Positions 8,032 to 16,195 of a stretch of DNA of 64,000 bases are shown one piece after another (position 1 is the first letter of the stretch; every line of letters starts with the position of its first letter). A model generated the notes under the pieces. It ran no database searches and had not been told where the DNA came from. It worked only from the letters and a program-made list of their open reading frames with translations. The DNA lies in NCBI GenBank assembly GCA_963676875.1, contig OY781436.1, positions 1,612,001 through 1,676,000 of the forward strand, in the 5' to 3' direction. Source of the stretch: UBA6244 sp963676875. Its GTDB lineage: Bacteria > Bacteroidota > Bacteroidia > Bacteroidales > F082. The translations under genes and the position numbers were made by a program.

Positions 8032-9852
8032 ATGAAAAAGTTTTATAGAATACTGGTTTACATCAAACCTGAACTCCCATACGCGGGACTCAACGTGTTG
8101 TTCAACCTGCTCACCATCGTGTTTTCGTTGTTTTCGTTTGCTTTACTTATTCCGTTTTTAAATCTGCTCTTCGGTATCGAAGACCTGGTGATGGAAAAGC
8201 CGGAACTGGCGCTCAACACCAAGGCATTTCTCGAATATTTGAACTACCAAATTAGTCAGGTGATTGTAGACAATGGAAAGGTAACTGCGTTGATTTATAT
8301 TTGTTTGGTGCTGTTGGCGGCCTTTTTCCTTCGAAATTTCGCACGTTTTTTTTCCATGTACTTTATGGCCAATGTACGCATCGGAGCCATTAAGGGTATC
8401 CGCAACGACATATACAACAAACTGTTAATCTTACCCTTATCGTTTTTTTCCAAGAATAAAAAGGGTGATATAATTGCCCGCGTAACTACCGATGTGCAGG
8501 AGGTGGAGTTTTCCATTATGAATTCACTGGAAATGATTATCCGCGACCCGGTGACCATCATCGCCTACGTGGCTTTTATGTTGAGCATGAGTCCTCAGTT
8601 GACCTTGTTCGTGTTGGTGATATTGCCCATCACGGGATTTTTGATCGGACAGATTGGAAAAAGTTTGCGTAAGCAATCAAAAATTGGTCAGAATAAATTT
8701 GCCGGCCTGCTTTCCAACATCGAGGAAACCATTTCCGGTTTGCGTATTATCAAGGCTTTCAACGCCATAGATTATTCCAAAAACAAATTTAAAGGCCAAA
8801 ATGAGGAGTTTTCCAAGTTGCTGATTTGGATCTACCGTCGTCGCGATTTGTCATCACCCATGAGCGAATTCCTCTCATCAGCGGTCATTATTTTTGTCCT
8901 CTGGTTTGGCGGACGCATGGTGTTGTCCGATAATCCCACCATTCAGGCGGCAGATTTCATTACCTATATCGTAGTTTTTTCGCAGATTATTCCTCCGGCC
9001 AAAACATTTGCCCAGGGATTTTATAGCATTCAAAAGGGTATCGCTTCCGCCGAACGTATTTTTGAAGTGCTTGATGCAGAAGAAATTATTGAAGAAAAAC
9101 CCGATGCCATCGAGGTAAAAAGCTTTGAAAAATCCATCGAATACCAAAATGTGTTTTTTAAATATGAGAATGAATACATTCTGAAAAACATCAACCTGTC
9201 CATCGAAAAGGGCAAAATGATTGCACTGGTGGGCGAGTCGGGAGGTGGAAAATCGACCATGGTGGACTTATTGCCCCGATTTTATGATGTAACAGAGGGT
9301 GCCATGCTTATTGATGGGAAAAACATCAAAGACCTGCGCATCGACCACACTCGCGGGCTCATGGGCATCGTATCGCAGGAAAGCATTCTCTTTAACGACA
9401 GCATCTACAACAACATCGCCTTTGGCCGTAAGGATGTTACCGAAGATCAGGTGATTAGTGCCGCCAAAGTGGCCAATGCCCATGAATTTATCATGGAAAC
9501 CGAGCAGGGATATGAAACCAACATCGGCGACCGCGGGGTGAAACTAAGTGGTGGTCAACGGCAAAGATTGAGCATTGCACGTGCTGTTTTGGCCAATCCA
9601 CCGGTACTGATTTTAGATGAAGCCACCTCTTCTTTGGATACCGAATCCGAAAAATTGGTACAAAATGCCCTCTTTAACGTGATGAAAGACCGCACTACCG
9701 TGGTGATTGCCCACCGATTGTCCACCATCCAACATGCCGATGAAATAATCGTACTAAAAAAGGGTGAGATTGTAGAGCGCGGCACCCACGACCAATTGCT
9801 TCAACTGGAGGGAACCTATAAACGTTTACAGGATTTACAAACTTTTAAATAG
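8032..9852 (+). CDS. MsbA-like ABC transporter, fused permease and ATPase
   Basis: A 606-residue half-transporter. About six transmembrane helices (residues ~20-320) precede an ATPase domain with Walker A GESGGGKST near 401-409, the signature LSGGQRQR near 506, Walker B VLILDEATSSLD near 525, and the switch His in VIAHRLS. It works as a homodimer and exports a hydrophobic substrate across the inner membrane. Resemblance to MsbA/lipid A exporters and the absence of a dedicated partner suggest lipid or lipopolysaccharide-core flipping, but drug or peptide export cannot be excluded. It diverges from the glycolipid operon next door, which is suggestive of a lipid role. Confidence 0.93.
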   Translation: MKKFYRILVYIKPELPYAGLNVLFNLLTIVFSLFSFALLIPFLNLLFGIEDLVMEKPELALNTKAFLEYLNYQISQVIVDNGKVTALIYICLVLLAAFFLRNFARFFSMYFMANVRIGAIKGIRNDIYNKLLILPLSFFSKNKKGDIIARVTTDVQEVEFSIMNSLEMIIRDPVTIIAYVAFMLSMSPQLTLFVLVILPITGFLIGQIGKSLRKQSKIGQNKFAGLLSNIEETISGLRIIKAFNAIDYSKNKFKGQNEEFSKLLIWIYRRRDLSSPMSEFLSSAVIIFVLWFGGRMVLSDNPTIQAADFITYIVVFSQIIPPAKTFAQGFYSIQKGIASAERIFEVLDAEEIIEEKPDAIEVKSFEKSIEYQNVFFKYENEYILKNINLSIEKGKMIALVGESGGGKSTMVDLLPRFYDVTEGAMLIDGKNIKDLRIDHTRGLMGIVSQESILFNDSIYNNIAFGRKDVTEDQVISAAKVANAHEFIMETEQGYETNIGDRGVKLSGGQRQRLSIARAVLANPPVLILDEATSSLDTESEKLVQNALFNVMKDRTTVVIAHRLSTIQHADEIIVLKKGEIVERGTHDQLLQLEGTYKRLQDLQTFK

Positions 9853-9933
9853 TTGCTGTAAATAAACGTCAAAACGGTTGTCTTGCTGATCATTCATGCC
9901 GCAACCCCACATGACTATCAAACCAAATCTTCA

Positions 9934-9941
9934 TACCTTTG
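9934..9941 (+). promoter_or_regulatory. candidate -7 box for the M3 peptidase
   Basis: TACCTTTG, 24 bp ahead of the ATG at 9966. No clear -33 element. Confidence 0.4.
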
Positions 9942-9965
9942 CTTGCCAATAAAAACCAAAAAGAA

Positions 9966-12077
9966 ATGAAAAAATCAATTGTTTTACTCAGCCTTTTTGC
10001 GATGGTGACACTCATTTCGTGTAACCAAGCCGAAAACAAAGAATCCCAATCCATGACCAATCCATTACTCGAAACCTTCAACACCCCGTTTGGTGTACCT
10101 CCATTCGACCAGATTGCCACCACCGATTACATGCCGGCCTTTGCGGAAGCCATGCGTATTCACAATCAGGAAATTGCCGACATCATTGCAGAACCCGAAG
10201 CCCCCACATTTGAAAACACACTGGAGCCCATGGCCTACAGCGGAGAACTTCTGGGAAAAATATCGGCCATATTTTTCGGACAACTGAGCGCCAACACCAA
10301 TCCGGAACTGCAAAAAGTAGCCGAAGAAATCTCACCGCTTTTGTCTGAACACAGCGACAACATCAGCCTGAACCCCGAATTGTTTAAGCGTGTGAAAGCC
10401 GTTTACAACAGCCCCGAAAAAGCCAACCTCAACCAGGAACAGGCTTACCTGCTGGAAAACGTTTACAAAGGATTTGTTCGCAGTGGCGCTAATTTGAATG
10501 AAGATCAACAAAAGGAACTCATGGACATCAACCAAAAATTGTCCATGGCTACCCTGAAATTCGACCAACACGTACTTGACGAAAACAATGCTTTTCAACT
10601 GGTAATCGACACCAAAGCCGATTTGGCCGGATTGCCCCCGTCGGTGGTGAGCATGGCCGCCCAAACAGCCAAAGAAGCCGGACTTGACGGAAAATGGGTG
10701 TTCACCACCCAAAAACCCAGCATGATTCCTTTTCTGCAATATGCCGACAACCGCGAGCTGCGCGAAATGCTTTACAAAGCCTATCTGAACAGGGGAAACA
10801 ACAACAACGAACTGGACAACAAAGCCTTGCTTTCAGATATCGTGAACCTCCGTATCCGCAAAGCACAACTTTTGGGTTATCCTACCTACAGCGATTATGT
10901 GTTGGAAGAACGCATGGCCAAAAATCCACAAAACGTGATGAATTTGCTCATGCAAGTGTGGGATGCCGCGCTGCCCGTTGCCAAACAAGAAGTGAAACAA
11001 ATGCAACAAATAATAGATGACGAAGGAGGAAATTTTAAACTCCAAAGCTGGGATTGGTGGTACTATGCCGAAAAATTGCGCAAACAAAAATACGACCTCG
11101 ACGACAGCGAATTGCGTCCCTATTTCAAGCTGGAAAACGTGCGTGACGGCGCTTTTACCGTTATCAACAAACTATACGGACTCACCTTTAAACCCATTGC
11201 CAACATCCCGCTGCCCCATCCTGATGCGCAAGCCTATGAAGTGCTGGATGCTGACGGTAGTTATTTGGGAGTAATGTACATGGACTTCTTTCCCCGCGAA
11301 AGCAAACAAGGCGGTGCCTGGCAAGGAGAATACCGCGCACATCAGGTACTTCCCGATGGTACCGAAATCCATCCTGTGGTAACGGTAGTGTACAATTTTA
11401 CGCGTCCATCGGGCGATTTGCCTTCCTTGATCAACTTTGATGAGGTAGAAACCTTGTTTCACGAACTGGGACATGCACTGGATGGACTTTTTGCCAAAAA
11501 CACTTACCCAATCACTTTTATTCCCACCGATTTTGTTGAACTTCCATCACAAATTCTGGAGCATTGGGCCACCGAACGCGAGGTGCTGAAAATGTATGCC
11601 GTTCATTACCAAACCGGAGAACCCATTCCCGATGAGCTCATTGATAAAATCAACAACAGCCACTATTTCAATCAGGGTTTCAACAATGTGGAATACCTGG
11701 CGGCTTCGTTGCTCGACATTTCCTATCACACGCTTTCGGATACCGGAGCCATTAACATCCCTGAGTTTGAACAAAACTACCTGACTCAGTTGGGGTTGAT
11801 TGAAGAAATTGAACCCCGTTACCACAGTACTTACTTCACACACATCGTGGGGGGCTATGAATCAGGTTATTACAGTTATCTGTGGTCAGCCGTACTTGAC
11901 AACGATGCTTACGAAGCATTTTTGGAAAACGGAATTTTCGATAAGGAAACGGCCACCAGATTTAGAGATAACATACTGGCCAAAAGCGGCACCGCCGACC
12001 ACGACCAACTTTACCGCGATTTCAGAGGAAAAGACCCGTCGGTGGATGCCTTGTTGAAGAATCGGGGCTTAAAGTAA
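9966..12077 (+). CDS. M3 family zinc peptidase (Dcp/oligopeptidase A type), lipoprotein
   Basis: A 703-residue thimet-family metallopeptidase. HELGH at residues 499-503 gives the two zinc-binding His and the catalytic Glu, and the third zinc ligand is Glu525 in DFVELPS. The N-terminus MKKSIVLLSLFAMVTLISC is a lipoprotein signal, so the enzyme is anchored in the periplasm or outer membrane. By family it removes dipeptides or cuts short oligopeptides, complementing the C69 dipeptidase further upstream. ATG at 9966 was chosen over an in-frame TTG at 9939 because it starts the signal peptide directly. A hairpin terminator follows at 12101. Confidence 0.93.
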   Translation: MKKSIVLLSLFAMVTLISCNQAENKESQSMTNPLLETFNTPFGVPPFDQIATTDYMPAFAEAMRIHNQEIADIIAEPEAPTFENTLEPMAYSGELLGKISAIFFGQLSANTNPELQKVAEEISPLLSEHSDNISLNPELFKRVKAVYNSPEKANLNQEQAYLLENVYKGFVRSGANLNEDQQKELMDINQKLSMATLKFDQHVLDENNAFQLVIDTKADLAGLPPSVVSMAAQTAKEAGLDGKWVFTTQKPSMIPFLQYADNRELREMLYKAYLNRGNNNNELDNKALLSDIVNLRIRKAQLLGYPTYSDYVLEERMAKNPQNVMNLLMQVWDAALPVAKQEVKQMQQIIDDEGGNFKLQSWDWWYYAEKLRKQKYDLDDSELRPYFKLENVRDGAFTVINKLYGLTFKPIANIPLPHPDAQAYEVLDADGSYLGVMYMDFFPRESKQGGAWQGEYRAHQVLPDGTEIHPVVTVVYNFTRPSGDLPSLINFDEVETLFHELGHALDGLFAKNTYPITFIPTDFVELPSQILEHWATEREVLKMYAVHYQTGEPIPDELIDKINNSHYFNQGFNNVEYLAASLLDISYHTLSDTGAINIPEFEQNYLTQLGLIEEIEPRYHSTYFTHIVGGYESGYYSYLWSAVLDNDAYEAFLENGIFDKETATRFRDNILAKSGTADHDQLYRDFRGKDPSVDALLKNRGLK

Positions 12078-12100
12078 GCAGAAAATTTTTCTTTTTGGGG

Positions 12101-12140
12101 AATGCCGGTTGTATTGTAAATGCAATCGGCATTTTCGCAT
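12101..12140 (+). terminator. terminator after the M3 peptidase
   Basis: Arms AATGCCGGTTG (12101-12111) and CAATCGGCATT (12123-12133) pair with one G-U, followed by a short T stretch. Confidence 0.6.
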
Positions 12141-12157
12141 CAGGATTGCATTTTTTT

Positions 12158-12270
12158 TGTCATCCTGAATGAAGCATGGCGGAATGAAGGATCTCTAACG
12201 TCTGAGTACTACTAACAAGGATTTTCTACGTTATTTGGTCAGAGATCCTTCGCTAACGCTCAGGATGACA
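12158..12270. repeat. nested inverted repeat element, 113 bp
   Basis: The outer arms TGTCATCCTGA (12158-12168) and TCAGGATGACA (12260-12270) are perfect 11 bp complements. The inner arms GAAGGATCTCT (12186-12196) and AGAGATCCTTC (12241-12251) are also perfect 11 bp complements. No ORF lies inside. It fills the gap between the M3 peptidase and the DUF4136 genes and looks like a MITE or REP-type intergenic palindrome. Confidence 0.7.
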
Positions 12271-12364
12271 AAACCACTGAGTGATTTGGCGCCCGGGATG
12301 CAAACATACAATGACAATCCTACGGCAGAAGAAGTCGATAAATACACCGACTCACACATGTTCC

Positions 12365-12943
12365 CTACTTTTTCGGTATCGGATACCTCCTGAAGATATG
12401 CGAAATGTTTTTGGGTAGGTTTTTATCACGTGTGGCCAAATCATCATCCACTTCGCCGGTACCTATTCCTTGCCAGATAAGCTTTTTGCCTTCGAGCTCG
12501 AAAATGTCAATCAACAAGCTGCCTTGCACATAATCGCGACTCATTACGGTAGTGCTGCTATATCCCGGTCCCCAGCCATATCCGTATGCCCATGGAGCAC
12601 CATAATAACCCCAACCACCACCATAACCGGCGTATCCACCGTAATGATTGGTGTAGGCCTGATATTCGGTCTTGTTCTTGAGAATCACAAACATGGAAAC
12701 AATTAGTTCTCCATTTTTTTCAACGTATTGATAGCCACGACGAGTCATCTCATTTTTAACAGAATTGATAATGGTTTGCTTATCGTAATCATTTATCAAC
12801 GAATCGTTTTGCTTATCCCATGGGTACAAACTAAAGGTGCTAAAAGATTTGAAATCAACGTTTTTGTCATAGTTGTTGGTTACCTGCAACGAACTGCACG
12901 AAAACAGAAACAGCAGCATGACAGGCATCAGTAGATTTTTCAT
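12365..12943 (-). CDS. DUF4136 lipoprotein, copy 2
   Basis: A 192-residue lipoprotein. The signal MKNLLMPVMLLFLFSCSS has the lipidated Cys at 16. The N-terminal YDKNVDFKSFSTFSLYPW is the DUF4136 opening (a D..DF..F.T..W pattern). A central Tyr/Gly/Trp-rich stretch near residues 100-130 is low complexity. DUF4136 proteins are outer-membrane or periplasmic lipoproteins of unknown function. It lies 26 bp downstream of a close paralogue on the same strand, a tandem duplication that has since diverged mostly in the Gly-rich segment. Confidence 0.85.
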   Translation of the reverse strand: MKNLLMPVMLLFLFSCSSLQVTNNYDKNVDFKSFSTFSLYPWDKQNDSLINDYDKQTIINSVKNEMTRRGYQYVEKNGELIVSMFVILKNKTEYQAYTNHYGGYAGYGGGWGYYGAPWAYGYGWGPGYSSTTVMSRDYVQGSLLIDIFELEGKKLIWQGIGTGEVDDDLATRDKNLPKNISHIFRRYPIPKK

Positions 12944-12969
12944 ATTAGTGTTGTTAGTAGTTAAATTGA

Positions 12970-13551
12970 TTATTTTTTACTGATTGGTTTTTTTGGAAAG
13001 GTAGCAAACATTTTGGCCATTCCTTTGGGAATATTGAGGGCGGTTTTTTGGGGATCATCACCCACAACACCTGAACCCACAGCTTGCCAGGCAAGTTTTT
13101 TATCCTTGGCGTTAAACACATCAATAACGAGGGTGCCCTCGGTATAGTTGAAAGGAGTAACCGTAGTATTGGAAACACCACCATAACCATAAACGCCACC
13201 ATAAAATCCCCATGGTACACCAAATCCCCAACCCGGACCATACATACCGTAGTGGTCGGTGTAGGTGTTGTATCCCGTTTGATTTTTCAGGGTGATGTAT
13301 AGCGAAACCGCCAAATCGCCTCCCTTTTCTTTAAATTCGTATCCACGCAAATTCATTTGATCTTTCACGGCAGCAATCAGGCGTTCCTTTTGAAAAGGAT
13401 TGACAATGGAGTCGTTGTGTTTGTCCCAAGGCAGAAGGCTATAGGTGCTAAAGCTGTTAAAATCAGTTGATTTATCCCAGTCGCTGGTAACGGTTAGCGG
13501 ACTGCAGGCATACAGGAAAACAAAAACCAGGGGGAGAAGAAATTTTTTCAT
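12970..13551 (-). CDS. DUF4136 lipoprotein, copy 1
   Basis: A 193-residue lipoprotein and the first gene of a tandem pair. The signal MKKFLLPLVFVFLYACSP ends at Cys16. WDKSTDFNSFSTYSLLPW matches the same opening block as its neighbour, and MNLRGYEFKEKGGDLAVSLY is the shared central strand region. Gly/Tyr-rich residues ~100-130 are shorter than in the partner. The two are probably co-transcribed from the TATATTTG box at 13589-13596. Function is unknown; both are likely inner leaflet, periplasmic or outer-membrane lipoproteins. Confidence 0.85.
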   Translation of the reverse strand: MKKFLLPLVFVFLYACSPLTVTSDWDKSTDFNSFSTYSLLPWDKHNDSIVNPFQKERLIAAVKDQMNLRGYEFKEKGGDLAVSLYITLKNQTGYNTYTDHYGMYGPGWGFGVPWGFYGGVYGYGGVSNTTVTPFNYTEGTLVIDVFNAKDKKLAWQAVGSGVVGDDPQKTALNIPKGMAKMFATFPKKPISKK

Positions 13552-13588
13552 GGCAATAAGTTTTGATTTGTATTAGGCACATTTAAAG

Positions 13589-13596
13589 CAAATATA
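13589..13596 (-). promoter_or_regulatory. candidate -7 box for the DUF4136 pair
   Basis: The minus strand reads TATATTTG, 37 bp before the first DUF4136 start. Confidence 0.35.
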
Positions 13597-13661
13597 CACT
13601 TAAAATTGCCAGAATCATGGTGCATACGCGTTAAAATCATGGTTAATCGAGTCAAATTTCC

Positions 13662-13669
13662 TAGATTTG
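13662..13669 (+). promoter_or_regulatory. candidate -7 box for the FKBP gene
   Basis: TAGATTTG, about 88 bp before the ATG at 13757. If correct, the longer in-frame start at 13667 would lie within the promoter and is unlikely. Confidence 0.4.
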
Positions 13670-13756
13670 CCATCGGATTTGGCAAAAAAAAGTGGGAACG
13701 TAGGTGTTTCCTCTGCTCGATCAATGACCAAAATAAAAATTCGTAATTTGTTGTTT

Positions 13757-14194
13757 ATGAAAAAGTTGTTCTTTACTTGCTTTCAAATAATCCTTATCTC
13801 TTTTGTTCTTTTCCTCGGTTCATCCTGCAAAAAAGAAACCGACCAAAGCGCCATCGACAAGGAATTGATTGAAGCCTATGTACTCGATAATCAACTACAA
13901 GGACAATCTACCGACTCAGGACTTTACTATGTTATTTCGGTTCCGGGTGTGGGTGCGCATCCCACGCTGAGCTCTACGGTTACGGTTACTTACCATGCCT
14001 ATACCCTGGGTGGACAAACCATCGATCAGGGCGATTTTAAAACCTTCAAACTTGCCAATCTGATTGCCGGCTGGCAGGAAGGCATTCCACTCATTGGCGA
14101 AGGAGGAAAAATTAAGTTGATTGTGCCTTCGGAAGCAGCTTATGGCGATCAGGTGTTGGTATTCGACGTAGCCCTTCACTATTTTACCAAATAA
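13757..14194 (+). CDS. minimal FKBP-type peptidyl-prolyl isomerase, lipoprotein
   Basis: A 145-residue protein from the ATG at 13757, which directly begins a lipoprotein signal ending GSSCKK. The FKBP core is recognisable: DSGLYYVI, VTVTYHAYTLGGQTID, LIAGWQEGIPLIGEGGKIKL and VPSEAAYGDQVLVFDVAL. Between AYG and VFDV the usual ~12-residue loop with the IPPN motif is absent; only DQVL remains. This loop borders the active site, so activity may be reduced or altered. It is probably a periplasmic folding helper. The upstream in-frame start at 13667 overlaps the likely promoter and was rejected. Confidence 0.82.
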   Translation: MKKLFFTCFQIILISFVLFLGSSCKKETDQSAIDKELIEAYVLDNQLQGQSTDSGLYYVISVPGVGAHPTLSSTVTVTYHAYTLGGQTIDQGDFKTFKLANLIAGWQEGIPLIGEGGKIKLIVPSEAAYGDQVLVFDVALHYFTK

Positions 14195-14424
14195 ATTTTT
14201 TGGGCAAATCTTCTTAGAAAAGGTAAACCGATCAAATTACCAGTTGTTTTTATAATTGGAGACAGGAGGATTTTATTCTGCAAAAAGCATGTGTCGTTAC
14301 AAACAATGGTTGAAGCATGTTCATTACTGCTTCGCTCAAACACGAACGAGGAAGAGGGGCACAAGCGGACGCTTGCGCCAAAAGAAAGAATATATATCGA
14401 TTATTTTCAGCGTTCATCATTTAC
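14195..14424. other. gene-free spacer with one REP-like palindrome
   Basis: No credible gene. CAAGCG-GA-CGCTTG at 14362-14375 is a short palindrome similar to the larger one at 3960-3981. The adjacent terminator at 14425 belongs to the minus-strand cassette. Confidence 0.5.
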
Positions 14425-14457
14425 AAAAAAAGCAGGAAGATGTGCTTCCTGCTTTTT
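14425..14457 (-). terminator. terminator of surface cassette A (possibly bidirectional)
   Basis: Stem AGCAGGAAG (14431-14439) / CTTCCTGCT (14445-14453) with a five-base loop and T tracts on both strands. It lies 51 bp beyond the stop of the small gene 14509-14739. Similar GCAGGAG-type hairpins follow other giant-protein units. Confidence 0.75.
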
Positions 14458-14508
14458 CATGCTGATCACCTTGCCAGACCAATATATGTCTGCCAAATCA
14501 ATGGGTTT

Positions 14509-14739
14509 CTACTCTTCAAGGTTCTCTACATCCTCACTGTACAAAGAGTAGAGCTTTTTGCCACCATAGGCTACGCCCATGGCCAACAATATGCCGAGGC
14601 CTCCGCCAATGGGAGCTCCGCCTCCGCCACCTAGCGGATCACCACCGCCGCCGCCACCGGGACCCGGTTGTGCTATGGTGAATAAAGGCAGCACCATGAT
14701 GGCACTGATTAACAGGGTTGAAAAAATCTTCTTTTTCAT
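14509..14739 (-). CDS. small PID-CTERM-like membrane protein, cassette A
   Basis: 76 residues: a signal peptide (MKKKIFSTLLISAIMVLPLF, cleavage after TIAQ), a Gly/Pro-rich mature region (PGPGGGGGG..., ~20 residues), then APIGGGLGILLAMGVAYGGKKLY and a short acidic tail. The layout (Pro-Ile-x-Gly-Gly, hydrophobic stretch, Lys pair) resembles the PID-CTERM sorting domain of small Bacteroidota proteins, with Gly where that motif has Asp; this match is from memory and not tested. It begins 24 bp after the stop of the giant T9SS protein gene, so the two are co-transcribed. It is almost identical to the protein at 21492-21722. The function is unknown; a membrane-anchored partner of the cargo is a guess. 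Confidence 0.8.
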   Translation of the reverse strand: MKKKIFSTLLISAIMVLPLFTIAQPGPGGGGGGDPLGGGGGAPIGGGLGILLAMGVAYGGKKLYSLYSEDVENLEE

Positions 14740-16195
14740 GATCTTTTTTTTTATGATTTTGATTTATTTAATAAACACTTTACGGGTCATGGTTTGGTTT
14801 TTACCGGTGATACTCACCACATAGTAGCCTGAATGATCCAGATCGATTTCCTGTGTTCCCATGTGGGCATCCAGTTCGCGTACAGTTTGACCTAGCATAT
14901 TCACCACTTCAACATGGGCCTTCATTTGGGTAGGAATAATCACCCGTACCTTCTTGTCGAAGCTATATACCTGTACATTCTCCAATTGATTTTCTTCGGT
15001 GCCAACCACGGAGAAGAATACCGTGAATCTGTCGGTTTGTGAGGCATCGTAGGTAAATGTATAGGGCTGCTCCATCAGGTTGGTGGTCACACCCAAATAC
15101 TCATCAGCTAAGTAAACCTCGGCAAAATCTTGTACTTCTGAAAGCTCGATGGTGAACTCGTTACCATCAACTCCCCGTACATCCATGGCGGCACTTGGAA
15201 TACCATGAGGCAATGCGTTGATGCTCATGAAATCGTTGGCCGTGCTATAGATTTGTGGTTGTGCTTCGTCCCAACTAAAGAATTTGTGCATATCCAACTG
15301 ACTGTCGTAGCCTTCGGTGGCTTGATCGTGGAATCTGACAACACTTTCGTCATAGCGATCGCCATCCGACAATTTGAGTTTCACATAATCTGATATGGTA
15401 GTCTGCGATTTCATGAAATTCACCGCGTCGGGCACCTGAACATCTTCGTTCATCGAAATGGCTCCGGTTGTTTCGGCAGCGTTCACCTGTACAAAGAAGG
15501 CTTGTCCGCTGGAGATCAGGTTGGTTCCGCCGTTTACACCTATTCCATTATAACTGGCAAAGTTGGGTCCTCCTGCTGCATCAGGATTCCAAATCCAGAA
15601 GCCGGCATCCACGTTGGTTAAAAACCAACCTGAGGGGGCATCCCAGTCGATGGTTGATGGGAAGGGGTTTCCAACAAAATTAAATCCATCTCCCAAGCCG
15701 GGACCACTGTTGGTAAGTGCAACAGGACCTACCAATCCGGAGCGCAAGCTTCCGTGTAGGTCGAAGGTTTGTGGTGAAGAAGCATCTACCCAAACCATCC
15801 AGCCTTTCATGTCGCCCAATGGGGCATTCAGGTCGGTTTCGTAGAGGTAGGCATTGGTGGGTTCGTCGTAATACTTGGCCCACACTTCAGGGCTTCCGCC
15901 CAGATACAGGTCGTTGGTGATGGCACCTGAAACAGAAGCTGAAAGTCCGTGCCAGTTGTCGTCGGTGAAATAACGCTGTACGGTGGTGGTACCGTTTACG
16001 GTCAGGTTGCCTTGTCCCATCAGGGAAGCATCACCTGTGGCATCGCTGCCCATTACCAGGTTGTTACACTCGGCGGCGGCGGTAATGTCGGGGTAATTGG
16101 GTGCTCCGGCAGGGATGGTTACATCGGTGGTAGAGCCGGGAATGCCGGGATTCCAGTTGGAAGCTTCAAACCAGTCGGTGTCGGTGGTACCTGTC
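14530..16195. repeat. 1.65 kb direct repeat, copy 1 (3' part of cassette A)
   Basis: Near-identical at the base level to about 21513-23178 (offset ~6983). It spans most of the small gene, the 24 bp spacer and the last ~475 codons of the giant gene. Homology falls off sharply beyond the W-T-G-x-T-x-T-D-W motif. Confidence 0.85.

Noticed and set aside
13667..13756. Longer start for the FKBP gene
   Set aside because: It overlaps the TAGATTTG promoter box and adds a non-signal N-terminus; ATG 13757 begins the lipoprotein signal directly.
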